From the NCBI RefSeq assembly GCF_017377505.1, contig NZ_JAFREN010000006.1:1-64000 (forward strand): 64,000 nucleotides of DNA, in the 5' to 3' direction. A program made the translations under genes and the position numbers. The stretch comes from Enterococcus sp. DIV0212c. GTDB lineage: Bacteria; Bacillota; Bacilli; Lactobacillales; Enterococcaceae. The stretch's first letter is position 1, and each line of letters opens with the position of its first letter. Below the pieces are notes generated by a model, which was not told the origin of the DNA, searched no databases, and saw only the letters and a list, made by a program, of their open reading frames with translations. Below are positions 8,901-17,718 of this stretch, piece by piece.

Positions 8901-11093
8901 TTATTCTCCTGTCAAACCACCAAAGAAATCTTTTAGACCATTTTTTGTATTGTCCCAACCATCTTTAATTTTGCCTCCGATATCTTTAGCGCCTTCTTTA
9001 ACTTGTTCGCCGATATCTTTGGCTCCTTCTTTAACTTGTCCACCGATGTCCTTCACGCTATCTTTCCAAGCATCATTCGTTTCAGAAGGTGTTTGACCTG
9101 CTGCCATCATTTCACCACCTGTTGCATACGCATCAGCTACTGTAAATGGCGTTTGAGCCGTATTGGCCATGATTCCTTGAGCTTGACTGCTAAAAACGGT
9201 TGAGGCATGTGTAGCACTGCTTCCTTGTAAATAATGACTTTCACTTGTTTGTTCAAAACCAAGCCATGTTGCAATAACAACGTCTGGTGTATAGCCGACA
9301 ACCCATTGGTCATTGGTCTTATCTGTATCAAAGTTCGTTTCAGTTGTTCCAGTTTTTCCAGCCATAACATAGCCTGCTGGATCTGCGTTAACCCCTGTAC
9401 CTGAGCTGAAAACACCTAAAAGCATGCTAGTCATTTGATCAGCTACATCTTTGGTAATGATTTGTTTGCTTTTAGCATTTGTATTGTCTTCGATCACAGC
9501 ACCCGTTGAATCAACGATTTTGTTGATCAAATGCGCTTCTGATTGAGAACCTCCTGTAGCAAACGGACTATACGCATTGGCCATAGTCAACGGTGACACG
9601 CCTGTTTTCAAGCCGCCTAAAGCCAAACCATAATATTTATCTTCTTTCGCTAAAGGAATCCCGAATTTTTGCGTTTTTTCAAAGCCTTTGTCCAACCCAA
9701 TTTTATGCAATGTCCAAACTGCTGGTAAGTTCAAACTTTCGCCTAGCGCCTGATACATTGGTACTTCACCTGCATTTGTGCGGCTGTAGTTTTCGGCTGG
9801 ATAATAATCTTGTGGTTTATCTTCTAAAATACTGCTTGCTTTCATCCCAGATTCTAAAGCAGGCGTATAAACCGAAATTGGTTTTAATGATGATCCTGGT
9901 GAACGTTTCGTTTGTGTGGCAAAGTTAAAGCCGCGATAAACGTGTTCCCCTCGCCCTCCAACAACACCTTGCACACCACCTGTTTTTGGATCAAGTGCAA
10001 CAGAGCCACTTTGAACCATTGCCCCATCTTCGGCATTTGGCGGGAATAAAGCATCATTGGCGTAGGTTTGCTCCATCGATTTTTGATAGTTCTGATCTAA
10101 TGCTGTATAGATTTTATAACCTTTATTCAGTAAATCTTCTTCTTTTAAGCCATATTTATTGACCGCTTCATCGATGACCGCATCAAAGTAGTATGGATAT
10201 CTGTAATCTGAATTTTGGTCAGAGTAATTGTCGGCCAACATGCTCCCCATATCTACACCCGCTTGCGCATCGGCTTCTCCTTGAGATAATTTGCCATTGT
10301 CTACCATCAACTGCAAAACCGTATTACGGCGATTCACTGCATTTTCAACATAGTCTATCGGGTTATAAATACCTGGGCCTTTCAACATTCCCACTAAAGT
10401 CGCTGCTTGCCCGACTGAGAGTTCACTTGCACTAACAGCAAAATATTTATGTGATGCGTCTTCGATTCCCCAAACTCCGTTACCAAAATATGAATTGTTG
10501 AGATACATTTCTAGAATCTGTTGTTTGTCATATTTTTTCTCGATCTCGATCGCTAAAAATAGCTCTCTTGCTTTTCGAGTCATGGTTTGCTCTTGTGTCA
10601 GATACGCATTTTTGGCTAGTTGCTGAGTAATTGTACTCCCGCCGCCACCGCCGCCAATTTTTCCAAAACTCAATTTTCCGACAACAGCACGAAATAAACC
10701 TTTGATGTCATAACCATGATGCGTCTCAAAGTTTCGATCTTCCGTTGAGATCAAGGCATCTTTCACATAAGGAGAAATTTGATCAATAGTGACAACTGTT
10801 CCTTTTTGCCCAAACAGCTTTCCTGCTTCATCTCCATTTTTATCATAAATAACAGTGGATTCTTCCAGCCCTTTTTTCAGAGCGCCGACATTCGCTGATT
10901 TAGCTAATGTGAATAGATAAATACTAGTTACTAAAACAACAACTAGCCCTAAAAGTAAAATTATTTTGTTGATTTGATATTTTTTCCAAATTCGCTTTCT
11001 CCAATGATGAAACCGAATAAGGTATGGTTTGATCCAAGTCCAAAAGCTTTTAAACCCAGCTTTTATTTTTCCCATAATTGTTTTAAAGTCCAT
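8901..11093 (-). CDS. Class A penicillin-binding protein (PBP1A family)
   Basis: A 730-residue bifunctional peptidoglycan synthase. A basic cytoplasmic tail and one membrane segment (about 44-63) precede a GT51 transglycosylase with E118 in STEDRNFETHHG and the GGSTITQQLAKN motif. The transpeptidase has S401xxK404, S453LN and K580TG. A six-Gly run at 147-152 sits inside the GT domain. The tail (about 677-715) carries three 11-residue repeats of VKEGAKDIGxQ type, predicted amphipathic and unlike ordinary PBP tails. Enterococci have three class A PBPs (PonA, PbpF, PbpZ); I cannot say by eye which this is. ATG preceded by GGGAG. Confidence 0.93.
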   Translation of the reverse strand: MDFKTIMGKIKAGFKSFWTWIKPYLIRFHHWRKRIWKKYQINKIILLLGLVVVLVTSIYLFTLAKSANVGALKKGLEESTVIYDKNGDEAGKLFGQKGTVVTIDQISPYVKDALISTEDRNFETHHGYDIKGLFRAVVGKLSFGKIGGGGGGSTITQQLAKNAYLTQEQTMTRKARELFLAIEIEKKYDKQQILEMYLNNSYFGNGVWGIEDASHKYFAVSASELSVGQAATLVGMLKGPGIYNPIDYVENAVNRRNTVLQLMVDNGKLSQGEADAQAGVDMGSMLADNYSDQNSDYRYPYYFDAVIDEAVNKYGLKEEDLLNKGYKIYTALDQNYQKSMEQTYANDALFPPNAEDGAMVQSGSVALDPKTGGVQGVVGGRGEHVYRGFNFATQTKRSPGSSLKPISVYTPALESGMKASSILEDKPQDYYPAENYSRTNAGEVPMYQALGESLNLPAVWTLHKIGLDKGFEKTQKFGIPLAKEDKYYGLALGGLKTGVSPLTMANAYSPFATGGSQSEAHLINKIVDSTGAVIEDNTNAKSKQIITKDVADQMTSMLLGVFSSGTGVNADPAGYVMAGKTGTTETNFDTDKTNDQWVVGYTPDVVIATWLGFEQTSESHYLQGSSATHASTVFSSQAQGIMANTAQTPFTVADAYATGGEMMAAGQTPSETNDAWKDSVKDIGGQVKEGAKDIGEQVKEGAKDIGGKIKDGWDNTKNGLKDFFGGLTGE

Positions 11094-11378
11094 AGTACTC
11101 CCTCTTTATATAAAAGTTTCTAAGCCATTTTAACACAGTTACCTACTAACATTCATACGGCTTTAGCATGAATAGTACACATAAATTATGTTTTGCCTAT
11201 TTTAGCATGCTTTTCTTTTATTTTTATGTAGAAAAGCTTAAGAATCTGTCAAGAAAACGCTGGTTTCCTCTATAACAACAACTATTTAACGTATAAATTC
11301 TTACTTTCATTGAAAAAAAGTGCTAATTTAACATAAATTTGATCATAAAAAATTCATATCTTGCCTTTATTATATAAG

Positions 11379-11460
11379 TATACCAACAAACAACCCTAAT
11401 AAAACACTTTTTCATTTTTTAACTCCTTTTCCCACTCTTCCCCAAAGAGTGGGTCTCTTT
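11379..11460 (+). ncRNA. Candidate small RNA, copy 1
   Basis: A conserved segment with an AT-rich promoter-like stretch (about 11350-11380), then CAACAAACAACCC, then AACTCCTTTT, then a terminator hairpin with arms at 11431-11439 and 11444-11453 (CCCACTCTT / AAAGAGTGGG) and a T-rich tail. The same segment recurs at 12674-12754, on the other side of the GH18 gene. The CTCCTTT run is complementary to Shine-Dalgarno sequences, as in many regulatory RNAs. There is no ORF. The conserved upstream part, body and terminator argue for an independent transcript. The rest of 11094-11614 is AT-rich with no gene seen. Confidence 0.5.
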
Positions 11461-11614
11461 TTGTTCTGAGAAAATTTTCAAGTACGACTACATGACATGA
11501 AACTTCTACCTAGATTTCAAGTCCAAACATTTCTAACTTTTATTATAGATTTCTTTATGCTACACTTCTTTTGAAATGTAACCGTTTTACAAAAAATAGC
11601 AGAGGAGAATTTTT

Positions 11615-12571
11615 ATGTCTAAAAAGCTAACATTTTTACTTATTCCGATTTTCTTTTTACTAAGTTTTAGTCTATTACCTAGTCAGTCAGATGCTGCGCA
11701 AACAAATCCGAAAGATCCGGTCATGATGGCTTATTATCGCACGTGGCGAGATGTTACAATGCCTCATGATGCAAATTCAACACTGCCTGATCAAAACGTC
11801 ACTGCGATGACAGATATTCCTGAAGGCGTAGATATTGTCTCTGTTTTTCATTATGTCAATCCGGGAACCAATCAACAGAAGTTTTGGGATACATTGAAAA
11901 ACACTTATGTGCCAGTATTGCATGCCAGAGGAACTCGTGTCATTCGGACGATTGATATCAGAGAAGTTTGTAATGTCCCACACGTAGGCACTACTCCAAC
12001 AACTGCTGAATATGAAAAATACGCGCAACAATTAATTGACACTTATCTAACGCCATGGAATTTAGACGGGCTGGATATTGACATGGAATCTAGTTTGACT
12101 GCTAAGCAAGAAGAAATGGCTGCTGGTACGTTCAAAGCGTTATCTAAAAAATTAGGTCCAAATTCCAATACTGGGAAATTGTTGATTTATGATACAAATA
12201 AAGATAATCATTCCTTATTCAAAAAAGTAGCTTCTTACGTTGACTATCTATTTATCCAAGCTTACGGCCGCTCAGCTAGTTCTTTAGATAATACCTGGAA
12301 TACGTATAAAACTTCAGTTACACCGCAACAGTTTCTTCCTGGTATCTCATTCCCAGAAGAACAAGATCACAATCGTTGGAATGATACTGTAGAACCTTAT
12401 GAAACAAGCCGTGCTTACGCTTATGCAAAATGGAATCCAAAAGACGGACAAAAAGGTGGTATGTTTGTCTATGCGATCGATCGGGATGGCAAACAATTTG
12501 GTGATGATACAATCACAAAAACAGATTTTAATTGGACAAAACGCTTGATCAATACAATGAGAGGGAATTAG
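11615..12571 (+). CDS. Secreted GH18 endo-beta-N-acetylglucosaminidase
   Basis: A 318-residue protein with a signal peptide (about 1-27, ending QSDAA) and one GH18 barrel. The catalytic motif is D151GLD154ID156ME158, with E158 as general acid; FIQAYGRS near residues 214-221 is the expected downstream strand. The family cuts between the two core GlcNAc residues of N-glycans or cleaves chitin. The single-domain layout and size resemble the E. faecalis endoglycosidase EF2863 (EfEndo18A) rather than a multidomain chitinase. RBS AGAGGAG 8 nt before ATG. Stands alone between two near-identical small RNA copies. Confidence 0.87.
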   Translation: MSKKLTFLLIPIFFLLSFSLLPSQSDAAQTNPKDPVMMAYYRTWRDVTMPHDANSTLPDQNVTAMTDIPEGVDIVSVFHYVNPGTNQQKFWDTLKNTYVPVLHARGTRVIRTIDIREVCNVPHVGTTPTTAEYEKYAQQLIDTYLTPWNLDGLDIDMESSLTAKQEEMAAGTFKALSKKLGPNSNTGKLLIYDTNKDNHSLFKKVASYVDYLFIQAYGRSASSLDNTWNTYKTSVTPQQFLPGISFPEEQDHNRWNDTVEPYETSRAYAYAKWNPKDGQKGGMFVYAIDRDGKQFGDDTITKTDFNWTKRLINTMRGN

Positions 12572-12673
12572 TAATTGGACGTTTGTGTAAAACTTAAACA
12601 CTTCTTTAGAAAAAATTTACAGTTTTGGATAATTTAATACACAAAAAATTCATATTTAGTTTGTATTATATAT

Positions 12674-12754
12674 GTATACCAACAAACAACCCTAACAAAA
12701 CACTTTTTCATTTTTAACTCCTTTCCCACTCTTCCCCAAAGAGTGGGTATTTTG
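12674..12754 (+). ncRNA. Candidate small RNA, copy 2
   Basis: Near-identical to the segment at 11379-11460: same CCAACAAACAACCCTAA body, same AACTCCTTTCCC anti-Shine-Dalgarno-like run (12716-12727), same terminator stem (CCCACTCTT / AAAGAGTGGG). The upstream AAAAAATTCATAT block at about 12643-12655 is conserved too, so the promoter region was duplicated with the body. It lies about 100 bp after the GH18 stop. No ORF is present. Confidence 0.5.
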
Positions 12755-12821
12755 TTGTGTATCACTGTGATTGGCTACGCCAGAACAGATGATGAACACT
12801 ACTTAGCGACTGCTGGGAGAG

Positions 12822-12900
12822 AAGTCTCCTTACTTGTGGATCACCAATCACCTACGACTAAAAACATTGGATAACGCTAAAAATTAACGTAAGGAGACTT
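12822..12900. repeat. 12-bp inverted repeat between the small RNA and the pseudouridine synthase gene
   Basis: AAGTCTCCTTAC at 12822-12833 is the exact complement of GTAAGGAGACTT at 12889-12900, leaving a 55-nt loop. The left arm is followed by TTGTGGATC and a second CCTTACTTGT follows the right arm. No T-run follows, so it is not a normal terminator. The remainder of 12755-13110 shows no convincing gene. Confidence 0.5.
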
Positions 12901-13110
12901 TCCTTACTTGTAAATTGCTATGAATTGCGAAGAAATTCAACTCGACAATAAACAGTACAAGTTGACCATTAGGAACGTTGTTTCCTTCTGCTAGCCCTTC
13001 TAAAAAAAGTAACTTCAACCTTACCTCCAACTTAATTCTACCCAACCACTTGAACTTATCTTTCCTTTTGTTAAACTAAGAGAGAACGCTATTGAAAAGG
13101 TGGAAAACAA

Positions 13111-13971
13111 ATGGAATTATCCATCCAGTTACCTAAAAATTTTAAAGAACAAACCGTTCGAGAATTACTTGAACAAGAATGGTTAGTTCCTCGTAAAGTA
13201 CGACACTTTTTGCGCACTCGAAAAAATGTTTCGATCAATGGAGAGCCAGCTTTATTCCATTTTTCTGTAAAAAGTGGCGATGTTATTACTTTACAGTTTG
13301 AACCAGAAGATTATCCAACGCCTACAATTCTTTTAGGGAATAAGTCTAACGTTAATGTATTATTTGAAGATGAACATGTGATTATTTTGAATAAACCGAT
13401 TGGGATGAAAACTCACCCTAATCAACCAGATGAAAATGATACCCTCCTTAACCATTTAGCCGCTTACTTAGCGCCTAAAAACCAAATCCCCTATGTTGTT
13501 CATCGGCTAGATAAAGAAACAAGTGGTGCGATTCTATTTGCTAAAAATCCTTTTGTGTTGCCAATTTTAGGACGCTTATTGGAAAGTAAACAAATCTATC
13601 GGCGCTATCAAGCGGTTGTTTCAGGTAATTTAAAAGAGTCTTTGACCATTCGTAAAAAAATTGGGCGTGATAGACATGACCGTCGAAAACGAGTGGTTGA
13701 TGAGCGTCGTGGTGATGTCTCGGTTACCCACGTTGATGTTGAATCTTTTGATAGAAAGATGAACCATACCACCATTTATTGTGTTTTGGAAACTGGAAGA
13801 ACTCATCAAATCCGCGTGCATTTGGCAAGTATTGGCCATCCAATCGTTGGCGACCCTTTCTATCATCCAAAGCCTATCGGGCGCTTGATGCTTCATGCTT
13901 ATGAGCTGCATCTGACGCATCCATTTACTGGAGAATCGATTGTGGCAATTGCTGAACCTGGTTTATGGTAA
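13111..13971 (+). CDS. RluA-family rRNA pseudouridine synthase
   Basis: A 286-residue enzyme that isomerises uridine in structured RNA. The catalytic motif VHRLDKETSGAILFAK (about residues 130-145) contains the Asp of the RluA family. The N-terminus is a short S4-like RNA-binding segment (VRHFLRTRKNVSINGEP). The late motif ETGRTHQIRVHLASIGHPI is also diagnostic. Length fits the RluA/RluD-like YjbO/YhcT proteins of Firmicutes; the exact target nucleotide cannot be told. It converges on the phosphohexomutase gene and shares its terminator. Confidence 0.9.
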   Translation: MELSIQLPKNFKEQTVRELLEQEWLVPRKVRHFLRTRKNVSINGEPALFHFSVKSGDVITLQFEPEDYPTPTILLGNKSNVNVLFEDEHVIILNKPIGMKTHPNQPDENDTLLNHLAAYLAPKNQIPYVVHRLDKETSGAILFAKNPFVLPILGRLLESKQIYRRYQAVVSGNLKESLTIRKKIGRDRHDRRKRVVDERRGDVSVTHVDVESFDRKMNHTTIYCVLETGRTHQIRVHLASIGHPIVGDPFYHPKPIGRLMLHAYELHLTHPFTGESIVAIAEPGLW

Positions 13972-13975
13972 GCTA

Positions 13976-14014
13976 AAAAGCTAGGAGAGAACGTTTTGTT
14001 CTTTCCTAGCTTTT
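13976..14014. terminator. Bidirectional terminator
   Basis: AAAAGCTAGGAGAGAAC pairs with GTTCTTTCCTAGCTTTT with a 5-nt loop and A/T flanks on both sides. It sits between two convergent genes and can serve both. Confidence 0.85.
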
Positions 14015-14015
14015 A

Positions 14016-15536
14016 TTATTTATTCAATGCTTCATTTAATTTCATTAAATCTAATTGTTTATATCCTTCAAAGAAACCTGCTAATTCTTCTAACACTTTT
14101 TGATTCATTCCAACTTGATCATTTTCTACTTGTAAAACTAACAATGGTTCATGCAAACTCATGCGTAGTAAAAACCAGCCACTGCCATAGTCATCATAAA
14201 CATTTACTCGAATTCCTTCATGATTTTCAGGATCGATTTTCATCCCTCGTTGACTTCCAACAAAACTACTTAAATCCCGAATCACTTGTTCACCGTAATC
14301 ACGGACATGACTGTCCAAAATTTCAAAACGTAATTCTTGGGTTTCAGCTGGTTGTTTTAATGAACTAATCAAATCGCCTAATGTTGAGCCTTCTTTTTTT
14401 AATTTAGGCAGCAGCATCAGGATTTTAGCGATAACGTAGGCACCGTCATCTAAATAGTAGTTTTCTTTAAAAGCTGCGTGTCCGCTTGTTTCAATCGCTA
14501 ATTGTGTATCGATTCCTTCATCGTTGAGTTCGATCATTTTATTGATTACATTGCGGTAACCAGAAATATAGCGTACTTGCTTGCCACCGTTTGACTCGAT
14601 AAATTCTTTCAGATGGCTTGAAGTTGGTGAATTGGTCACAATGCTGCTGCCTGGATATTCAGCTAGAACGACTGTTGCTAAAACAGCAATCAAATTATTT
14701 CGGTTGATGACTTCGCCTGATCCATCTACTACTGCTGAACGGTCCACATCTGTATCAAAAATCACACCCAAATCTGCCTTGTTTTTCAAGACTGCTTGTT
14801 GAATGCTGTTCATCGCTTCTTTATTATCTGGATTTGGAATATGATTTGGAAACATTCCATCAGGTTCTAAAAATTGTGAACCCGTAGTGTCTGCGCCTAG
14901 TTTCGCTAGGACTTTTTCCGCAAAGAAACCGCCCGCGCCGTTTCCGGCATCTACTATAATATGAAAACCAGATAAAGGTTTTTCTTCTGTTGTTTTCATT
15001 CCTTTACGAATTTTCTCCGTTAAATCAGCGGAATAATCATCTAAAATCGAGGTTTTGGTTACTGAGCCTTTTGCTACAAGTGCAGATTCGTCTGCGTGTT
15101 CTAAAATATAGGTAATATCCGCTTTTTCTGCTCCGCCAGATTTCGTGAATAACTTCAATCCATTAAAATAATAAGGCAAATGACTCGCTGTAATCATAAT
15201 CGCTGCATCACAATCATATTGCGGAAATTGAGTAGCCATAAACATGGCTGGCGTTGTGGCTAAACCAAAATCTAATACTTCAACATTTTGCTCAACGAAA
15301 CTGTCGATTAATGCTTGTTTCAAGTTATCTGCTGAAATACGACTATCATGACCGATACCGATAGTTAATTTTCCCGATTGATGTTTTTCAGCTAAGTTTT
15401 TCTCATCACGAAGCCAATGAACCATTCCTACTGCAATTTTCCCGACTTGCGCTGGTGTTAAGTTCGCTGTTTTTTCCTCATGCTCTACTGCTATTCCTCT
15501 TATGTCCGACCCGTTTTGTAACGCTTTCAATTCCAT
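14016..15536 (-). CDS. Phosphomannomutase/phosphoglucomutase
   Basis: A 506-residue alpha-D-phosphohexomutase. The active serine lies in MITASHLPYYFNGLKLF (about residues 113-129), the metal loop in IFDTDVDRSAVV (about 255-266), the sugar-binding loop in IETSGHAAF and the phosphate-binding region near the C-terminus. It interconverts hexose 1- and 6-phosphates for envelope sugars. The divergent N-terminal start (ELKALQNGSDIRG) matches the PMM/PGM subgroup rather than GlmM. An ArgR-type regulator lies 38 bp upstream on the same strand. Preferred sugar unknown. Confidence 0.88.
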   Translation of the reverse strand: MELKALQNGSDIRGIAVEHEEKTANLTPAQVGKIAVGMVHWLRDEKNLAEKHQSGKLTIGIGHDSRISADNLKQALIDSFVEQNVEVLDFGLATTPAMFMATQFPQYDCDAAIMITASHLPYYFNGLKLFTKSGGAEKADITYILEHADESALVAKGSVTKTSILDDYSADLTEKIRKGMKTTEEKPLSGFHIIVDAGNGAGGFFAEKVLAKLGADTTGSQFLEPDGMFPNHIPNPDNKEAMNSIQQAVLKNKADLGVIFDTDVDRSAVVDGSGEVINRNNLIAVLATVVLAEYPGSSIVTNSPTSSHLKEFIESNGGKQVRYISGYRNVINKMIELNDEGIDTQLAIETSGHAAFKENYYLDDGAYVIAKILMLLPKLKKEGSTLGDLISSLKQPAETQELRFEILDSHVRDYGEQVIRDLSSFVGSQRGMKIDPENHEGIRVNVYDDYGSGWFLLRMSLHEPLLVLQVENDQVGMNQKVLEELAGFFEGYKQLDLMKLNEALNK

Positions 15537-15574
15537 GTAACCAAATCTCCCTTCATTTTTTGATTGGTTTTGTT

Positions 15575-16030
15575 TTAATCTATCATCGCTTCAAAACGTT
15601 CAACAACAGCTATTGCGTCATCTTCTGAACGAGCAATAATAATGATTGTATCGACTCCTGCGACAGTTCCTGCAATTTCTTCATAACTGACTTCATCTAA
15701 AAAATTAGTTACCACATCTGCTGCGCCCATATCTGTATGGACGATTACCATAAATTGGACACGTTCCATACGAATCACTGAATCCTTCACAGATTCCTTC
15801 AGCTTTTCTTCACTGCTGGATGCTTGTTGTTGAGAGAATAAAGCATACTTCACGCGACCATCTGAACCGTGGGTTTTAACGATGCTCATCTCACGAACAT
15901 CTCTTGAAACAGTGGCTTGGGTTGCTTTGACACCAGCTTGTTCAAGAAGTGCAATCAGGTCGTCTTGGGTTTCTATTTCATTTTCTGTGATCAGTTGCTT
16001 GATCAACCGTTGTCGGTCTGCTTTTTTCAT
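15575..16030 (-). CDS. ArgR/AhrC-family regulator
   Basis: A 151-residue arginine-repressor-type protein. I start it at the ATG with AGGAAGTG upstream (16030); an upstream in-frame ATG would add 20 residues with no homology. The winged helix has the canonical TQATVSRDVREMSIVK (about residues 38-53). The C-terminal hexamerisation domain has GTVAGVDTIIIIAR, where typical ArgR proteins have GTIAGDDTI: the first of the two arginine-contacting aspartates is replaced by Val. Arginine sensing may therefore be changed. Enterococci carry several ArgR paralogues; the target of this one is unknown. Confidence 0.9.
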   Translation of the reverse strand: MKKADRQRLIKQLITENEIETQDDLIALLEQAGVKATQATVSRDVREMSIVKTHGSDGRVKYALFSQQQASSSEEKLKESVKDSVIRMERVQFMVIVHTDMGAADVVTNFLDEVSYEEIAGTVAGVDTIIIIARSEDDAIAVVERFEAMID

Positions 16031-16361
16031 GGTTACACTTCCTGTTTTGGTTATTTTCTTTATTATAGCGAAAGTTTGGGAAATTTGCATTTCTTTTTGG
16101 TAAAAATTACTTTATTATGAGAAAAGTGTAAAGCAACTATCAGCTTTTTTCTGTGTATAGTTTGAACATTATAAAGATTTCGCTACCTTTTTCCTGATAT
16201 TTTGATATTAGCTTCATTTGTAATTATGATTGATACTAGCTAAATTAATCACAACTGAAATAAATTTTAAGAGTTGTTTATCATGGTAACCATCACAATG
16301 TCCTTGTTTTTTTCAGTGGCTAAATAACTAAATCCCTACTGCAATTGTGTAAAGTCAAATA

Positions 16362-16408
16362 AAAAAGCTTCAAGATCTTTATAACAAAAAAAGATCTTGA
16401 AGCTTTTT
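16362..16408 (-). terminator. Terminator after the CPBP gene
   Basis: A near-perfect palindrome: AAAAAGCTTCAAGATCTTT pairs with AAAGATCTTGAAGCTTTTT around a 9-nt loop. The remainder of 16031-16461 is AT-rich non-coding sequence that probably holds the argR-like promoter. Confidence 0.85.
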
Positions 16409-16461
16409 ATGACTATTGTACCGCACTCTCAATTAAAGAAATGGTACTCTATACTATTTTA

Positions 16462-17067
16462 CTAGTTACTAATTACAGAGAGTACAATGATCACAAAGTT
16501 ATAGCTCGCATGTACCAAAGTACTGTACCAAATATTATGTTTCCTTATATAAACCAAACTTAAGAGAACACCTAATACAAAGTAAGGAATCAATAATATA
16601 TAATTGTAATTCGCAGCTGCCGCATGACCATACATAAACCAAATACTAGATAGTAGCATTTGAATGATCATCACATAGATTTTATGAGAGTTAATAAAGC
16701 AATATCGAAAAACTATCTCTTCAATAAATGGTGTAATAAGAACTGCTTCTAAAATTAGCATAGAGCTCACTTGGTATTTCCCGATAGCTACACCTGTACC
16801 TAAGATTTTAACTACAAGTAGATATGTTAAACACATAAATACAAATGTAATGCAAATTGGAATAATCGTTTGCTTTAGTTTCACTTCTTTCAGTCTAAAC
16901 CATAGATCATTTTTAAATAAGACTATTGCTAATAATACAAAAAACACCTTTTGGATGAGCATAAATATTGGATTAGATAAATCCCAACTTACTCCTACAG
17001 ATGGGATTAATTCTGTTATAAAAAAATAAATTAAAATGTAGATAACTTTAAGAATCAATGATATCAC
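16462..17067 (-). CDS. CPBP-family intramembrane metalloprotease
   Basis: A 201-residue, very hydrophobic protein with about six membrane segments. The CPBP (CAAX protease/Abi) motifs are all present: E116E117xxxR121 in PFIEEIVFRYC, H148 in WFMYGHA, and the final His/Asn in LVHASYNF. In Firmicutes such genes often sit next to bacteriocin or peptide genes, where they give self-immunity or process the peptide. Here the neighbour 18 bp upstream encodes a small exported protein, so the two form an operon. Whether this is processing, immunity or something else is open. Confidence 0.85.
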   Translation of the reverse strand: MISLILKVIYILIYFFITELIPSVGVSWDLSNPIFMLIQKVFFVLLAIVLFKNDLWFRLKEVKLKQTIIPICITFVFMCLTYLLVVKILGTGVAIGKYQVSSMLILEAVLITPFIEEIVFRYCFINSHKIYVMIIQMLLSSIWFMYGHAAAANYNYILLIPYFVLGVLLSLVYIRKHNIWYSTLVHASYNFVIIVLSVISN

Positions 17068-17085
17068 TCAATTCATTATGGTCTG

Positions 17086-17553
17086 TTAAATCGCTACGTA
17101 ATCGGTATATGATGTGTTAGACGTTACTGTCTTAGTATCAACATATTTATTATCTATTTTTCTATATCTCTTGTACGTTACTGTTACAGTAACATTTTGT
17201 TTGTATTTTTTAAATTTACCACTTTCAGAATAAGAACCTCCTAATTTTACTTCAGCAGGACCTACCATAAATTTAATTTGCAAAGTTGTTTTACGATTAG
17301 TTGTATAAGTACCTAAATAGGTTCTTGCTCCTTTTTTTATTTTATAATTTTGTGTTTTTGACCATGTTCTAGATTGAATCGCATCATTATCATCAATAAC
17401 ATAATAAAATTCATCATCCTCTGACACTACATTAACAGGGATTTCAGCATTCTTTTCTAGCTCTGAGGCTTCTGAGACAGCTCCAAACCCAACAATACCA
17501 AATAAAAAACCACTACATAAAATATTCAATAACATTTTTTTCACCAAAAACAC
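17086..17553 (-). CDS. Small exported protein of unknown function
   Basis: A 155-residue protein with a signal peptide (about 1-29, ending AVSEAS) and a mature chain rich in Lys, Tyr and Thr (TTNRKTTLQIKFMVG, VTVTVTYKRYRK), probably all beta. There is no Cys in the mature part, no LPXTG and no lipobox. I do not recognise the family. It shares an operon with the CPBP protease downstream, which makes a secreted-peptide/protease pair plausible. The mature chain looks basic, like many cell-surface or membrane-active peptides. Confidence 0.65.
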   Translation of the reverse strand: MFLVKKMLLNILCSGFLFGIVGFGAVSEASELEKNAEIPVNVVSEDDEFYYVIDDNDAIQSRTWSKTQNYKIKKGARTYLGTYTTNRKTTLQIKFMVGPAEVKLGGSYSESGKFKKYKQNVTVTVTYKRYRKIDNKYVDTKTVTSNTSYTDYVAI

Positions 17554-17661
17554 TCCCTTTTATAATTTTATATTAACCACTTTACAATCTAATAGACATA
17601 ATGTCTACTGTTTTTTTATTAATGAGTGATATTCTTGTAAAGAAGATTGAGGAGGTTATTA

Positions 17662-17705
17662 TAAAAAGCTTCGGGTCCTCTTCATATCAAGGACCTAAAG
17701 CTTTG
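17662..17705 (-). terminator. Terminator after the broken lipoprotein gene
   Basis: AAAAGCTTCGGGTCCT pairs with AGGACCTAAAGCTTTG, followed on the minus strand by a T-containing tail. Confidence 0.7.
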
Positions 17706-17718
17706 CTTTTTATTTAAA

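Noticed and set aside
11350..12755. The two near-identical 100-bp segments as attachment sites or transposon ends around the GH18 gene
   Set aside because: No integrase or transposase, and each copy has its own terminator and promoter-like part, which fits RNA genes better.
12758..12872. A plus-strand frame reading VIGYARTDDEHYLATAGREV, faintly like the start of a serine recombinase
   Set aside because: No ATG, no ribosome site, under 40 codons and no conserved catalytic Ser context. Likely chance.
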